From Mesotaenium endlicherianum (lineage: Eukaryota; Streptophyta; Zygnematophyceae; Zygnematales; Mesotaeniaceae), in assembly GCA_009602735.1 (NCBI GenBank), contig WELA01003469.1, positions 377,952-441,951 of the forward strand: a DNA stretch of 64,000 nt, given 5' to 3'. A program made the translations under genes and the position numbers. This document shows positions 12,179 to 24,605 of the stretch, one piece after another; positions within the stretch are counted from its first letter, which is position 1; the number at the start of each line of letters is the position of its first letter. The notes under the pieces are model-generated. The model was not told the DNA's origin. It did no database searches and worked only from the letters and a program-made list of their open reading frames with translations.

Positions 12179-12620
12179 GTGGAGGTAGATAAGACCACAA
12201 GTAGCTATCTTCAGCCCGCTAGCAAAGAAGCGATGCGGGAAGGTGAAGGTGAAGGGGAAGTGCTTGTTTTGGTGACCTTGGCTCGGTCATCGCATGGAGC
12301 AAGCGTGCCTCCTAACAACCTTGGCGAGCGCGCATCGTCAGTGGAGCAAGTAGAGGTGTATGATCCCCTTGCTCATATATAGAGCAGACCCCAACTGCTC
12401 AAGTGGAGGAGCTCCTAGAAAGTGAGCTCAAGAGAAGCCCGCTTGCAAGACGAAGTGTGTGCGAGCACAAGATGAGGTGCAAGCACTAAGAGTAGGTGCG
12501 TTTGCCCAAGTTATGGAGCTCTTGGAGGCGTTCCAGATGTGTTTCTTGGAGCCTTGTGTGAAGGCTTACTTTCAAGAAGAGCCTGGATTATGTGGGAGTG
12601 AGCATCTAGCCAAGAAGAAG
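12179..12620 (+). pseudogene. Degenerate pol linker fragment inside element C
   Basis: The reading frame at 12179-12382 contains VEVDKTT, LARSSHGASV and NNLGE in the same order and spacing as [17 protein letters not shown] and NSLGE in D1 pol (residues about 183-234). Further on, EQTPTAQ and AQVMELLEAFQMCF correspond to EQSPTAQ and [14 protein letters not shown] of D1. Stops and frame changes make it non-coding. It documents descent from a D-like ancestor. Confidence 0.75.
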
Positions 12621-14165
12621 ACTATGATGGAGTTTGGTGCACCACGAGCGAGACTACGCGCTCTCATGCCTTGTGAAGACTATCATCGCTTGTTGGAGAC
12701 TATGAGTTTATGGATATGGACCTATGAGGAGACCACCAAGTCATATGGGGCTGATATGTCCTGCCTAAGATGGAGATATATGACAAAGACCTGGACATGA
12801 AGCTAGGAGAATCAGCTCCTATACAAGCAAGCACGAGAAAGGCGTAAAATCAAGACTTGGACACTCGAGTGGTAAGCGCCTTACCTTCATGATAAGGGGG
12901 GGGAGTCTTATAAATGTTTATAGTACTTGTAAGCAAGGTCAAGCCAATTCTAAGAGTTTAGTTATAAGTAAGAGGTGTGAAGTGGAAAGAAGTTTGTGAG
13001 CAAGAGCTGGGGAGACACTCAAATTTGTCCATATTTGTTGATCTTACGGGTAGGCGAGCGCAAGGGTGAAAGTGAGCAGATTTTGGCTACTTTTTGCCTA
13101 CCTAGTAGAGAGTGGGTAATATTCTTACTAAGAGTCCTACATGATGTGAGAGGCCTAGTATGAGGCCTGCCCTGAATCATAGTCAAGTTTTAGAATTAGG
13201 GATTTAAGCATGTGCCATTTGTAGGCGCGGGAGCTTGATACGTGTTGCGCGCGTGTGCGTCCTACAAGCGTGAGGCACAAAGTGACTATCTCGTTTAAGA
13301 GCTAGAATTTGATTCAGATCCTGAAATTTTGTGGAGAGGTATTCCTATAGGTTCAGATTCAGAAAAAGTAATGTTTTTCATAAAAATGTTAATTTAAGTC
13401 CTGACAGTGCCACATGGCGGTCTACTGGACTACCGTGGGAGCCACATGTGTGAGGCAAGGTGCAACCTGATTTCATGGTCTTAGGATTGGAATCAAGAGA
13501 AACAAAGCATACCAGTGAGTTCCGAGGGGAGAAATTATGTAGATTGCACAACTTTCATGCTGAAAATGTTTGAAAAAGTCAGGGGGGTGCCACTTGGCGT
13601 CTTGAGAAGTCACCATGAGTCGGCACACGAGGGAGAGAGTGCGCTACCTCTAGATAGAGTTTGGCTTAAAGCTAAGGGTAGCCAAGGGTACCAGAAGGTT
13701 CAGGAATATAGTGGAGTCGGGTTCTTGATGCAATCTGGTCAAAATTATAAGAGGGCCACGAGGAAGCCACATGGTGCGACGAGGAGATGCCACTTGTCCA
13801 AGAGGGCGAAGAATGTGTATTTTGGCGAATTGGCGGACTATTGTGCCTTGGATCCAGCTTTGGAGTTTGTGGAGATGATGAAGGGAGTATGTTACAGCCT
13901 TTACAAAGATATTGGCGTATTCCAAGACGACGGAATTGAAGAGAAGATGCACTTTTGTTAGAAGACGCCATGTTTGGAGCCAATGTACGCGATGGAGCTT
14001 TTACTAAGCGGAGCAAGTTTGGAGTAATGAGTATGATCTTGGAGCCTGTTCAAGACCTTCAACTTGTATAATATATGCGTAAATGTGTTTTTCTCCCGTA
14101 TATGTGAGCTCGATACTTTATATGACGTCACTTATGCTTAGTATGCGCCGAGGACGTCGTATCTT

Positions 14166-14179
14166 GAGGAGGGGGATGA
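14166..14179 (+). other. Element C polypurine tract
   Basis: GAGGAGGGGGATGA directly before the 3' LTR. The same string, in the same position, precedes the 3' LTR of D1 and D2 on the minus strand. Confidence 0.85.
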
Positions 14180-14883
14180 TGTAAGGTTATGAAAGTGTAG
14201 TTTGTCATTTTCTAGCATTTTACATGCATAGAGTGTGTTTTTAGAACAACTATGGCCTTTATTTCAAGGTTTTTGGACAAGTATTGAGAAAATTATGAGT
14301 TATGGGAGTTTTTAGTGAGTTTTTATTGTCACAGATTCAATTTAGTGACAAGGACAAGACCAGTGACGAAAAAGTAGGACATTGAATCATGAGAATTCCA
14401 AAAAAAACGTACGATTACGTAGAGTGCCACAATCTCGTGGAATTTCTAAAAACTCCGTGAGGAGTTTGTAAATTGTGTAGTAGAATATTCTAGAGTGTGA
14501 TTGTGTGTGCGTGTGAGTGTGCTAGCTTGTCCAACTGGGCAAGGTCACCTACATAGAAGGAGCCATAGGAGAAGGTTCTGGAGGTACTTTGCTGGAGAGG
14601 ACACTTAGAGTTAAAGCATAAATGGGAAGCACAAAGAAGTGGAGGGAGTCTAGTCTTGTCTAGTCTAGATTAACCTTCTTATCTTATATACGACTTTTCT
14701 TGATTAAGTGAGTTATTTTCCATTCCTCTCTCATGTAGCCCTCTAACTCTTGCAAGGGTGGCATACCACCAGGCCACTCCACCATGTGCATGCAACTAGG
14801 AAAGGTCCTCGTGCACGCTTCCACTTGTGGGTGAGGGTGCGTGAGTGTGTGTGGGCGCACTCCCCGCACCCTTCCCCCTTTCA
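14180..14883 (+). repeat. Element C 3' LTR (704 bp)
   Basis: Direct repeat of 10310-11032, ending CCCCCTTTCA and followed by the right copy of the GTGGT target duplication. Confidence 0.9.
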
Positions 14884-16319
14884 GTGGTCAAGAGTTCGCA
14901 TAGTAATACCGTGCTTGGTGGCAAAATCTACAGCGATGAAGTTGCCTTGAGCTCCGCTATCCACCAAGATGTGGACCTTCTCTCCTCCAAAATAACCTCT
15001 CAAACTCATTGGAGTTGGAACGTCGTCTTCAACGGGGGTCTCCACCTCACTTGGCTTGTTGTCTTCTCGTAAAGTGGGTCTTGGGGTGGTAGGCTCCTAG
15101 CCTACCGGCGCTGTCCGTTTTTTGACAACTTCTTGGGGCATGAGAGTGCACAATGGCCTTTTTCCTTACAATAAAAGCATAGTCCAGCCGTCATGAGAGC
15201 TTCTTTTTTCAGCCGAGGAGAATCTTGCTTTCACTCCTTATTGGAACCTTGCATTATAAGTGTCATTGGAGGGTCTTCCACTCTTTCGGCAGCCGCGGGG
15301 TCCCTTTTAATAACTCCGATTCCCATGGGTGTGGGTCCAGATTTAGATGTGGAAGGGGCTGCGTACACCCCCGTCGCCGATGCCCGTGAAGATGGAGGCA
15401 ATAAATGCTTGAAACCCAAGGTATCCACTTTTTACGCGACTTCAAAAATCTATGAGAAGTCCTTTAGGTCGCGTAATTCCGTTTCCTTTGCCACCTTGGG
15501 CTTGAGGCCAAAGATGTAGCAATCAATCTTCTCCTCGAGAGACATGTTGGGGATCTTAAGAGTGAGAGGGTGAAATCTGGATGTATACTCTTGAACGAAC
15601 GTCGTTTGCTTGAGATGGTGGAGCTTTCCTCGGACAATCTTCTCCAAATTGATGGGCATGAATTGCTTCTTGAGGGCCTCACGAAAATCAGCCCATCTTG
15701 CATATGATGGTGGGGGCTCTTGACCGAGCATGGGTTTCGCCATAGCTTGATATATAGTCGCTTGATAGTCACGCCACCATGATGTCGGCAAAGGGAACGT
15801 AGTCCTCATCGGGTACTTCAAAGAATGCGAGATACGTCTCCACTTGGTAGAGTCATATATTCAGGTTGGCTCCTTTCCCGGGGTTGAAAGTGTCGGGTTT
15901 GCCGGGCTTGATGAGTTTTCTTGCTCTCGTAGGCTCTTGTGGAGGCGTTTGAGCCGGGGCTGGATTTTGAGCGTTGCTTGCAATAGAGGCAACCATGGCA
16001 GCCATAGCTTCACTTGACGCTTGCACGGTTGCTTCATGGGTGGCCAAGCGCACTTGGTTGTGGACGGTCATTAGGAAGGCTGGCTTCTCATTTGCGAGAC
16101 TCCTTGTGGTGGGGTCAACTGTGCTATAGCGACTGCCACGGGATTTGACGGTGCTTCTCCTTGTGGTGCTTCTTGTTGTTGCAAATTTTCTTGAGTGTGC
16201 TCTTCGATGGTGCTGGAGGAGGGTCTCCTGGAGAGGAAGGACTTCCTTCGAAAGGTTGCCGTTGGTTTTGAGGATCGGCCATCTTCTTGTGCTACCAAAG
16301 TGCCTAGCTTCAATACTAC
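14884..16319 (-). pseudogene. Family A1 gag and protease N-terminal remnant
   Basis: Continues A1 beyond element C. Minus-strand pieces match the A2 protease N terminus (around 15100-14884), zinc knuckle region, capsid-like part (15821-15450) and N terminus (16394-15853), but frameshifts break them apart. The gag-pol slippery heptamer is preserved at 15123-15117. A1 has one copy of the Gln-rich 25-residue N-terminal unit, whereas A2 has two. Confidence 0.85.
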
Positions 16320-16810
16320 TGTAGTAAAACAGATAGATAAATTACTTAGTAAAATGCAATACGTTATATATTCAAGACAAGAATTTTTGAACACAAGTGG
16401 TAGCTTCTTGAAAGAGAGATGGCTTCTTGAAAGTTAATATATTTCGGGAATTAGGCAAATACAAGAGTGCTTTTAGAATGCCTTTCTATTGTTTCTAGCT
16501 CTTGTTTATATGCTTGCTACATAAGTAAATTCTAAGAAGGTGCATGTTGATGTGTTGGCACCCAACACATCCCAAAACTTTCCACCTCTTTCTAGAATAA
16601 TGTACATATGTTCTCTCGACCAAAAAATGGCACATCTAACTTTTGCCACATGGAGCTCTTCTAGGTACTTCCTCTAATTTTGAAAATGCCTTAGAAGGTT
16701 CAAAGGACATGAACCAAGTCACTAGAGTATCTATTCAAACTTGAATCCACACAATGCTACTTCAAATATACTCAAAAGCATTAATATAAAGAAAACTAAT
16801 AACCTCTACA
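16320..16810 (-). mobile_element. Family A1 LTR (5' LTR of a minus-strand element), about 491 bp
   Basis: Matches the 502/503-bp LTRs of A2 with many substitutions and a shortened end (CTCTACA in place of CACTACA). It abuts the E gag-protease remnant at 16811. No convincing target duplication with the left remnant at 6384 was found. Confidence 0.85.
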
Positions 16811-19224
16811 TTCCCCAAGTTAACTGTGATTATCACTGGCTTGCGTGTGACTACGCAAGACTTGGTGATTTGCCCTGATGCAGTCCTCATCTGAGAAGGA
16901 CTCTTTTTCAGGTCCCTTGTAGTGAATCCCACGGCCTTCATGGCTAGCTTTCCTAGAATAACTGGTTGTGCACCTGTATCCACTAGAATGTTGGGGGCAG
17001 ACCAGTTGTTGAACTTTAGTGCAACTTCTTTATTTTGCACTCTCACAGTGCTGAAGTTGGTGGACAATGAGGTGTTCTTTGCACCTTCCTCAGCTATATT
17101 CAGCTGCCGTTTGACCCCTTTGACCGTGAAAGGGAATGCGATTTGCAAATCAGCCAAAGAAATCGTAGGAGTATGCTGAATTTGGTGTTCCACTTGAACT
17201 TTCAGCTTATCAAACGAGAAACTGAAGGCTTTGCGCGACCCAATCTTTGCATGGCGTAGCTGTGCGTTGTCCTCATCCAGGGTGATCCAAAAGGTCAGAG
17301 GAAGCTTTCCAGCGTTCCTTGGTACTAGACGGTCATGATCCGCACGCTCACTGGCCATTACAATTGCTACCTTCTCAGGTATCGACTTCTCGCCTTTGCA
17401 GACGGCTTTCTCGGCCATGTCTGCATCATAATAGACATTAGGCGCGTTTAGCCTTGCAAATTGAACTTTCAGCTCAGCATTTTTTGCACTTATGGCATAA
17501 AACTTCTGTTTGCCCTTTTGGTCGCCAGAGTTGTCGTTTCTTTTTTTGTTCTCTTTTTCTGCCTCTTTTGTGGCAGTATTAGTCCAAGGTGGCTTTAGGT
17601 TCGGGTTCTTAGAACAACACTCATCTTCTGAGTGTCCCTTTTTGCTGCAATGGGCGCATACTTGCGCCTCGCTAGCAGATAATTGCTTAGCATCTGGGTA
17701 CGGACAATCTCTCTTCTGATGTCTTGACTTCCCGCAATTCTAACACCCTCCGCTGTCTCAGCGGTAATGGCGTGCTTAGCAAATCTATTAAACGTTCTGC
17801 TCTTCTTCTTAAACTGAAAATTAGAGCTGTTTGGTCTCAGGTTGAGAGGATTCCTTCTTTTTCTCAGGAGCCATAAGCGTCCTGGAAGCCTCCTTGTACC
17901 AGACTTGACCTTATTCAACATTGCGTGCTATTTCAGCAGCCTCGTCAATGTTCCAGTCAATTCAGGATCTTGCAAAAAGATGTGGCCTGACTTCACAACC
18001 TACTTTCTTGCCCAAGCACAACAGAAATTTGTCAGCCACAATCCTGGGTTCATAGATTCCTGCCTTCTTGGCAAGAGTTTACCAGTCTGGACTTAACTTC
18101 CATAACTGTCTCGTTCTTTTGACAGACAAAATGCACATAACGGTGCACCTTCAGACTGCAGTCTTCCGGAAACTTCTGCTCAAGTAATTTAAAGATACGA
18201 CGCAGACAGTGCTCACGATCCAGCTGGTCATCTCCAGCTTCCATATCAGTTTGACAACTAGCCAGAGCTTTCGCTTGGCTAGCCTCGATAGCAGCACCAT
18301 TACTTTGCTGCCCATTACATGGTGCACATCTGCGTGTTACTCGTTCCTGGGCATTTGCAATCTTTTTAAACAGATTTGCACATACTCTTCGCAATTCTGC
18401 GACGGACCCAGCGTCATCATCCCGTCGAGCCGCACTCTGCTGGGCTTTTGTGACATGTCGCATGGCCTCTGTGAGTTCTTCTGTTGGTGCAACTACATCT
18501 ACGCTCTCGACAGGTGTGGCAGGGACTGCTCTTCCTGACGACAAAGCGGACAACCGGGCTTTTGTAGTCTTTTTCTGGATTTTCAAATCCCTTGCCTTTT
18601 TTTGTTCTCCAAATGCCCATTGCTGAGTAAGGCTCTCATCCTTCCGAAATTGGCGATAGAGTAGGAAGGCATCCTTGTCTAAGTACTGAACCAGTCTTGT
18701 GAATGCAACAGACTGTGTGTATGAAGCATCCTTTTGGATCTTTTCAAAGGATTCCGCCCAATAGATCTTATCAAACTCTTCGAAAGTGAGACTATTTCCG
18801 TCGGTTCGTCCACTGAAACACTTTGTGGACAGCTTGAACTTAGGATTTTCATCCCTATCTTCACTAGTCATCTCAAAAGGTGACCAGCACTCACTAACTT
18901 CTTCCTGTGTGCTTCGTTTCTTGCCCAAACCAGGTGTAAAGACACGTGCGTAAACAAAGTCTCACCGTCTGCAACGGTGTGTTGCAACTCGTCTTCCGAC
19001 GGAAGCTCCTCCCAAAGGTTATCAGCTTGCTCAGATGTCTCACTCCTTTGTGGACTCTGGCTGGAGTTAGAGCCTTCCACAGGCTCCACAAGATGATATA
19101 TCCTTCCACTCCTCAATCGCATATACAGTTGAATTTCTCCGGGTCCCCTTCCAGAATGAACACCGGCAGTCCTCACAGGCTTCAATCCCCAATTCGCTTG
19201 GAAATTCTTATTCACCTGAACCAA
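16811..19224 (-). pseudogene. Element E: gag with two zinc knuckles plus retropepsin-like domain, decayed
   Basis: Three minus-strand pieces in sequence. The first (19224-18868 and 18928-18050) is a Gag-like protein with an Arg-rich RLRSGR segment and helical, charged sequence. The second (about 17745-17590) has two zinc knuckles, C-X2-C-X4-H-X4-C; the first contains a stop codon (TAG) and the second reads CAHCSKKGHSEDEC. The third (17418-16811) has a retropepsin-like motif ILVDTGAQPVILG. No RT or integrase follows because family A LTR sequence begins at 16810. The product resembles no gag of A, B or D closely. It is probably a separate LTR element family; a domesticated gag-protease gene is less likely given the breaks. 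Confidence 0.65.
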
Positions 19225-20140
19225 TCAACTGAAGTTCTCAAAAGTAGGACAGAAGTGCCTTACTTCCAAATAAACTTTCGCCCAAGTTGATGGCTTAACC
19301 AAGTGAATAAATTGTAGTTTGCATAAATCGCGTCTAAGCAGATTAGCACCAGCAATATCATTGTTTCAGAAAAAGTCGTCTTTCAGGCTTTGCTTAACTT
19401 CACACAGTCACAGTTTACAAAACTCTGAATTTATGATTCTACTGCCGGCTTGAGTTGAGCTCTTCGCTCAACGCCTTGCCTTAGCAATTTCCACTGCTGG
19501 CTAAGCTCACTTGGTTCTTCACTGAGAGCTTCAAGCGCTAATACTGCTCTTGCTAATAGCAATTCGCCAATTGAGACTTCTGAGAACCTAGAAACTAACA
19601 CAGCATTCACCATTTTATGCGCTCTCGCATGCTTGTGGTGTTTAATCTGACTTCTTTGCTAGGCCTCCTAGCAGATTCTATTCCGCAAGCTCTCGCTTTT
19701 GGCTATCAGCGATTCCCCTTAGCAACTCTTTACTCCTAACTTTTCTATGATACACAAAGAGGAAAATCTTCAAGCGTCGGTTGGAGCGTGCCTTTGTGGC
19801 TCTCTTGTGGCCTTGGGAACTCTTTCTTTGCGCCCTTCTCTTCTCCCTTTCTCTCTCTCTTGCTCTCCTCCTGCTTCACTGGGAAATGTGTGTGGCAAGA
19901 ATGAGGCGTGTGCGTGCAGCATTTGTGCCTTATCCAGGCACCACGCATGCTGGATTCTCTCCCTTAGGAATTTCCACGCTGTTTAGTGTGCAACTATGGC
20001 ACACTACGGTAAGTGAGTCAATGAGTATAGATGAGTAAACAAAATTTATTCCAAGGGCAAAGATTGCTCCTTGATTTTACACGTTTCCACCTATCTTTGA
20101 TCTTATATATTTAGATGAAGAATATTAATCTTGAATAAGC
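19225..20140. other. Unassigned stretch between E and an LTR-like end
   Basis: No clear coding content. It may include E leader or LTR sequence. A small perfect inverted repeat (TAGTGTGC at 19984-19991, GCACACTA at 19999-20006) is visible. Confidence 0.4.
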
Positions 20141-20166
20141 AAGATTCATTTCAGTGGTATTGGAGC
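20141..20166 (+). other. LTR 3' end and primer binding site, possibly of element F
   Basis: AAGATTCATTTCA ends at 20153 and is followed by TGGTATTGGAGC (20155-20166), the same arrangement as the family B LTR-PBS junction at 7121-7146. The LTR body upstream does not resemble the F 3' LTR at 27411, so its start and owner are uncertain. Confidence 0.5.
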
Positions 20167-20190
20167 TAAGTCCTTTCTTGAATGTCCGTG

Positions 20191-20934
20191 TGAAAGGGGC
20201 AGAGTGCCCTAGTGGAAGGGTAGTGACTCACGAGGAACAAAGCTAGTTGCAATCATACTCAAGAGTGCAGCGGCATATTGCTAAGAAAGCTTAGGAAAAT
20301 TACTTGACATTTTGAGTGGCAAGAAACTGCTCACAAATGATGTAGGATGAAAGGCCTCGTCATTACAAACCCGTAGAAATTTACAGAAGTGAAAACTGAT
20401 AAGAAACAAAGAAGTTATGCCTATTTATAATTTTCTGCCTAAGTGCTCCTCCCTAGGAGGAAGCTACGGATTTTCCTAAGTGTTCGTCAAATCGTCCCTT
20501 CCAGAATATTCGTGAGTAAGCCAGATCAGTCTAATCTGACGTGTCGGGCCGAATTGACGTCCACATACATGCATCGACATTACTAGAATATTCTATCTTA
20601 GACGCGCTAGGCTAAACCGAAACTTCTAGGTAAATCGACCTAGTCGGCACTCCGCGTCAGCCGAACTTACGTGAAGGTTCGAGTTCATTCTAACGGGCCA
20701 GATCGCTCGACGCTGTCGGTCAATCCGACGGTCGCGCTCACCGCGAATTAAGGACAGTCGTCAACCGACCTCAAAACTAATTAAACTTCGGAAATCCATA
20801 ACTCTCTCAATACTTGACCAAATTCGATGAACTTTATATCAAAATGACCACAAAAATGCACTCTACACTACTATACAATCAAAACATACTTTCATGAAAC
20901 TCAAAAATGCACTTTATAAACCTATGACCTTACA
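20191..20934 (-). repeat. D1 3' LTR (744 bp)
   Basis: Direct repeat of 25590-26333. On the minus strand it starts TGTAAGGTCATAGG and ends CCCCTTTCA. Confidence 0.95.
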
Positions 20935-23900
20935 TCATCCCCCTCCTCAAGATGCGACGTCCTCGACGCATTCTGCAGATAACGTCTCAACTTACTCTTA
21001 CAATGAGTCAAGTTGGCCTCTGGCTCCCAAGTGTTGTCGTCCGCATGGTAGCCTTTCCACTTGACCAGATACTCTTGGACAAATCGTTGACCTCGCTTGA
21101 CTCGTCGATCGCCGACAATCGCCTCCACTTCATACTCCAATACATCATCGATCTCGACCGGTGGTGGCGGTGTAGGTAGTCGTCCTGGATGTCCTTCATT
21201 CGGGTCAACGTATGGCCGCAGACAACTGACATGGAACACATCATGGATACGCCAGCCTGAAGGAAGTTCCAACTTGTAGGCCACTGGATTCACCTGCTTG
21301 AGCACTACAAAGGGACCTGTAAACCGTGCCCGCAGTTTCCTCTTGCCTGTGAAAGGTAGGTTCTCTGTGGACAAGAGTACTTTGTCGCCCACTTGGAATG
21401 TCACTTCCCTCCTGTGCTTGTTAGCATGCTTGACCTGCTCTTGCTGTGCCTTCCGAATACACGTCTTCGCCATATCCCAAGTCTTGGCCATCTGCTCCAT
21501 AAAAGCTTGTGTAGTAGGAACCTGAGTCTCCTTGGCCTTCTCCAACAAGATGTTCCCTGGATGATATACTTCTCTCCCATAAACCATAGCGAATGGTGAC
21601 TGCTTGGTCGATCCCTGCATGCTGTTGTTGTAGGCAAACTCCAACCCTGGTAGCTTCTTGTCCCACTCTGAAGGGTCTTCCATAGTGAAACTCCTGAGCA
21701 CCTCTTGCAGAGTTCTGTTGAGCCTCTCACTCTGCCCGTCTGTCTGAGGGTGATAGGAAGTGCTCATACTCAGCTTGGTCCCCATCAAAGTAAACAATGA
21801 CCGCCAAAAGTTGCTAGTAAACCTTGGATCCCGATCTGAAACAATCACCTTCGGCAACCCATGTAGCCTGAAAATATGATCAAAGAATAGCCGTGCCACA
21901 TCTGCTGCCGTAGAAGTCTCCTTCATGGGAATGAAGTGAGCCATCTTGCTGAGTCTGTCAGACACTACCCATACTGCATCGTGCCCTTGACCACTGACTG
22001 GTAACGATGTGATGAAGTCCATAGCAATCTGCTCCCAAGGATACTCTGGAATAGGCAGGGGCCGCAATGTACCTCCCTTCTTTTGATTTGGTGTCTTGTT
22101 TCTCTGGCACGCATCGCAACTCCTGATCCACTCCTCGATGTCCTTGTCCATATTTCTCCAGTAGTATTCCCGCTTCAGCACGCTTGCCGTCTTCTCGCTT
22201 CCAAAGTGTCCAGCATATAAGCAGTCATGATGCTCCGCAAGTAGTAAGTCTCGTAGCTCCTTGATGTCAGGTACCACCACTCTCTTGGAATCACCATAAT
22301 ACCATATGCCGTCCTTCTTCTGCATACTCGCGTTGAACTCCGCTGCTCCACCATCAGCAAACTCTGGGTCCTCCTCATAACCTCTCTGAAGCTTCTCCTT
22401 GAAGTCCATATTCTCCTTGATGACTGAGACAGCTGCAAGGTCACACCTCCTGGATAAAGCGTCTGCAGGGTTGATCTTCCCAGGTAAGTACTCAATCTTG
22501 TGGTCGAACTGTTGCAGAAACTCCATCCACCTTGCCTGTCTTGGTGTCAACGTTGGCTGCGTCATAAACTTCTCCAAGCTCTTGTGGTCGGTCTTGATGA
22601 ACACCTTCCGGCCGTCCACATAACATCGCCAAATCCTCAAAGCCTGGATAATAGCCAACATCTCTCGCTCGTGTGCTGCATAGTTCTGCTCAGCAGGACT
22701 CAACTTCCTGCTCTCATATGCCACAGGCTGCAATCCTTTGCCCTGGTCCTGGAGAAGAATGGCTCCCACTGCAAAGTTTGATGCGTCCGTGATGATGGTG
22801 AAAGGAAGCTCTGGACTGGCAATTGCCAACACAGGTGCCTGTGTCAACAGCTCCTTAATCTTCTCAAAGGCTTGCTGCTCCTTGTCACCCCATAGCCACT
22901 TCTCCTGCTTCTTCAACATGTCCGTGAGCGGTGCACACACCTTGGCAAATCCTTCAATGAAACGTCGATAATAATTCGCCATGCCGAGGAAACTCCTGAG
23001 TTGATGAATATCAGCAGGTACCGGCCAATCTCTGACTGCTTGCACCTTCTTCTGCTCCACCTTGACTCCTTCAGCTCCCACTATGTGTCCAAGAAACTCG
23101 ACCTCCTTGAGACAGAAGTCGCACTTGCTCATCTTCCCATACAGCTTTTGATCTCTCAAGACCTCCAACACCTTCCTCAGATGCCCCACATGCTCCTCCA
23201 AGGTCTTCGAATAGATCAGGATGTCGTCCAAAAATACCACCACAAACTGGTCCAAGTAGGGTCTGAAGATACTATTCATGAGTCCCATGAATGTAGCAGG
23301 TGCATTGGTCAATCCAAAAGGCATGACTGTGAACTCAAACAAACCATAGCGAGTCCTGAAAGCAGCCTTCTGAACGTCTCCTTTCGCAATCCGTACCTGG
23401 TGATAGCCACTCCTCAAATCGATCTTCGAGAAGTACTTCGCCCCGACAAGCCTGTCAATCAACTCGTCCACTCGTGGAAGTGGGTACCTGTTCTTGATGG
23501 TGACCTTGTTGAGTGCCCGGTAGTCGACACACATCCTCATAGTCCCATCCTTCTTCTTCACAAATAAGACTGGCGCTGCAAATGGAGACTCGCTGGGTCG
23601 GATGAATCCCTTCTCCAATAACTCCGTCAGTTGCTTCTTTAACTCATCCAACTCCGCAAACGATTGTCGATAGGCGGGTCTCACTGGTGGCTTGCTCCCT
23701 GGTTCCAACTCAATCTTGTGCTCCATAGCTCTCTGTGGAGGTAATCCTGTAGGTAGTTCCTCAGGAAACACGCACTTGAACTCCTCCAACAGCGCCTTAA
23801 TTTGGGCAGGCATCTCAGCAGGCTTCTTCTCTTGAGCAGTTGGGCTCTGCTCCTTCTGAGCAAGGGGATCAGACACCACTACTTGCTCCTCCGGCGATGT

Positions 23901-24605
23901 ACATTCGCCCAGGCTGTTAGGATTCACGCTTGCTCCATCTGATGACCTGGCCAGGGCCACCGAAACAAGGTACATCTCCTTCACCTGATTCGCCCTGCAT
24001 AGCTTCTTAACTTGCAGGCTCGACAGAAGACAGTTACTTGTGGTCGTATCTACCTCCACCTGTTTCGCTGTCTCCATTCGACCATCACGCCCTTGGACTT
24101 TCACTTGTCCTGTGCTCCAGTGCACTTGAGGGTTGGCTTTCCTTAGCCATGGTCGGCCCAATATCACCTCATGGTGACCCAACTCTGCCTGCTCCATAAC
24201 TTCCTTACTCCGGTGCCCCGCTACTTCCACGTGAATAGCTTCCGTAGGTGCACCACACTTGAGTCTCTGCCCATTTGCCAAAATTGCCTCCTTAGGCTCA
24301 TAATGCTTCTGCACAGGGACTCGCCACTCTTTCACCAGCTTCTTGTGCACAAAGTTTGCACTTGCGCCACTGTCGACCATACACTTCGCATTGTTGCCGT
24401 CGACCACTCCTTCCACGATGATAGGCTTGTCAACGTCTCGTCCTTTGCTTCTCGGCAGGCTCCTGGGGATAACCTCCTTGTGAGTTCTCGTCTTCACGCC
24501 AGTAGACACCCCAGAACGACTTACTGGCGTCCTCCTTTTTCCTGCTGTTGAGGTTGCTTCGCCTTCACATGACAGTCTCGAGCCAGATGTCCAAGCTTGC
24601 CGCAA
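20922..24605 (-). CDS. pol: D1 Pol: protease, RT, RNase H, integrase, chromodomain
   Basis: Open frame of 1227 codons, entered by -1 frameshift from gag. The true N terminus therefore lies in the overlap, not necessarily at the first Met. Retropepsin DSGA at 78-81; RT about 300-490 with catalytic FLDD at 458-461 and D396; RNase H with D607, E648, D673 and D715; integrase zinc-binding H793, H800, C830, C833 and catalytic D863, D924, E960 (35 residues between the last two). A C-terminal chromodomain spans about 1157-1210 with cage-type aromatics Y1158, W1183 and W1193. The polyprotein would copy element RNA into DNA and insert it; chromodomains in this clade steer integration to marked chromatin. 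No internal stop, so potentially functional. Confidence 0.95.
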   Translation of the reverse strand: MRQAWTSGSRLSCEGEATSTAGKRRTPVSRSGVSTGVKTRTHKEVIPRSLPRSKGRDVDKPIIVEGVVDGNNAKCMVDSGASANFVHKKLVKEWRVPVQKHYEPKEAILANGQRLKCGAPTEAIHVEVAGHRSKEVMEQAELGHHEVILGRPWLRKANPQVHWSTGQVKVQGRDGRMETAKQVEVDTTTSNCLLSSLQVKKLCRANQVKEMYLVSVALARSSDGASVNPNSLGECTSPEEQVVVSDPLAQKEQSPTAQEKKPAEMPAQIKALLEEFKCVFPEELPTGLPPQRAMEHKIELEPGSKPPVRPAYRQSFAELDELKKQLTELLEKGFIRPSESPFAAPVLFVKKKDGTMRMCVDYRALNKVTIKNRYPLPRVDELIDRLVGAKYFSKIDLRSGYHQVRIAKGDVQKAAFRTRYGLFEFTVMPFGLTNAPATFMGLMNSIFRPYLDQFVVVFLDDILIYSKTLEEHVGHLRKVLEVLRDQKLYGKMSKCDFCLKEVEFLGHIVGAEGVKVEQKKVQAVRDWPVPADIHQLRSFLGMANYYRRFIEGFAKVCAPLTDMLKKQEKWLWGDKEQQAFEKIKELLTQAPVLAIASPELPFTIITDASNFAVGAILLQDQGKGLQPVAYESRKLSPAEQNYAAHEREMLAIIQALRIWRCYVDGRKVFIKTDHKSLEKFMTQPTLTPRQARWMEFLQQFDHKIEYLPGKINPADALSRRCDLAAVSVIKENMDFKEKLQRGYEEDPEFADGGAAEFNASMQKKDGIWYYGDSKRVVVPDIKELRDLLLAEHHDCLYAGHFGSEKTASVLKREYYWRNMDKDIEEWIRSCDACQRNKTPNQKKGGTLRPLPIPEYPWEQIAMDFITSLPVSGQGHDAVWVVSDRLSKMAHFIPMKETSTAADVARLFFDHIFRLHGLPKVIVSDRDPRFTSNFWRSLFTLMGTKLSMSTSYHPQTDGQSERLNRTLQEVLRSFTMEDPSEWDKKLPGLEFAYNNSMQGSTKQSPFAMVYGREVYHPGNILLEKAKETQVPTTQAFMEQMAKTWDMAKTCIRKAQQEQVKHANKHRREVTFQVGDKVLLSTENLPFTGKRKLRARFTGPFVVLKQVNPVAYKLELPSGWRIHDVFHVSCLRPYVDPNEGHPGRLPTPPPPVEIDDVLEYEVEAIVGDRRVKRGQRFVQEYLVKWKGYHADDNTWEPEANLTHCKSKLRRYLQNASRTSHLEEGDDVRS
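20935..20951 (-). other. D1 polypurine tract
   Basis: On the minus strand CTTGAGGAGGGGGATGA lies immediately 5' of the 3' LTR. It is the expected priming site for plus-strand DNA synthesis and is identical in D2 and in element C. Confidence 0.85.

Larger units (their letters stand above)
10310..14883 (+). mobile_element. Element C: complete non-autonomous LTR retrotransposon (4574 bp)
   Basis: LTRs at 10310-11032 and 14180-14883 begin TGTAAGG and end CCTTTCA. The target duplication GTGGT (10305-10309 and 14884-14888) is exact, and the split family A protease sequence resumes correctly on the right. A primer binding site follows the left LTR and a purine tract precedes the right LTR. The 3.1-kb interior has no RT, RNase H or integrase frame. 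Its only recognisable coding trace (about 12179-12600) matches the protease-to-RT linker of family D pol. PPT and LTR ends match family D, so D proteins probably mobilised it. Confidence 0.9.

Noticed and set aside
6379-16815. Target duplication for A1 (TGCAC at 6379, TTCCC at 16811)
   Set aside because: Only three of five bases agree, so the two ends cannot be proven to be one element.
19680-20153. The LTR ending at 20153 as the identical 5' partner of the F LTR at 27411
   Set aside because: Bodies do not align; only the terminal bases are shared. Left as a possible link, not a pair.
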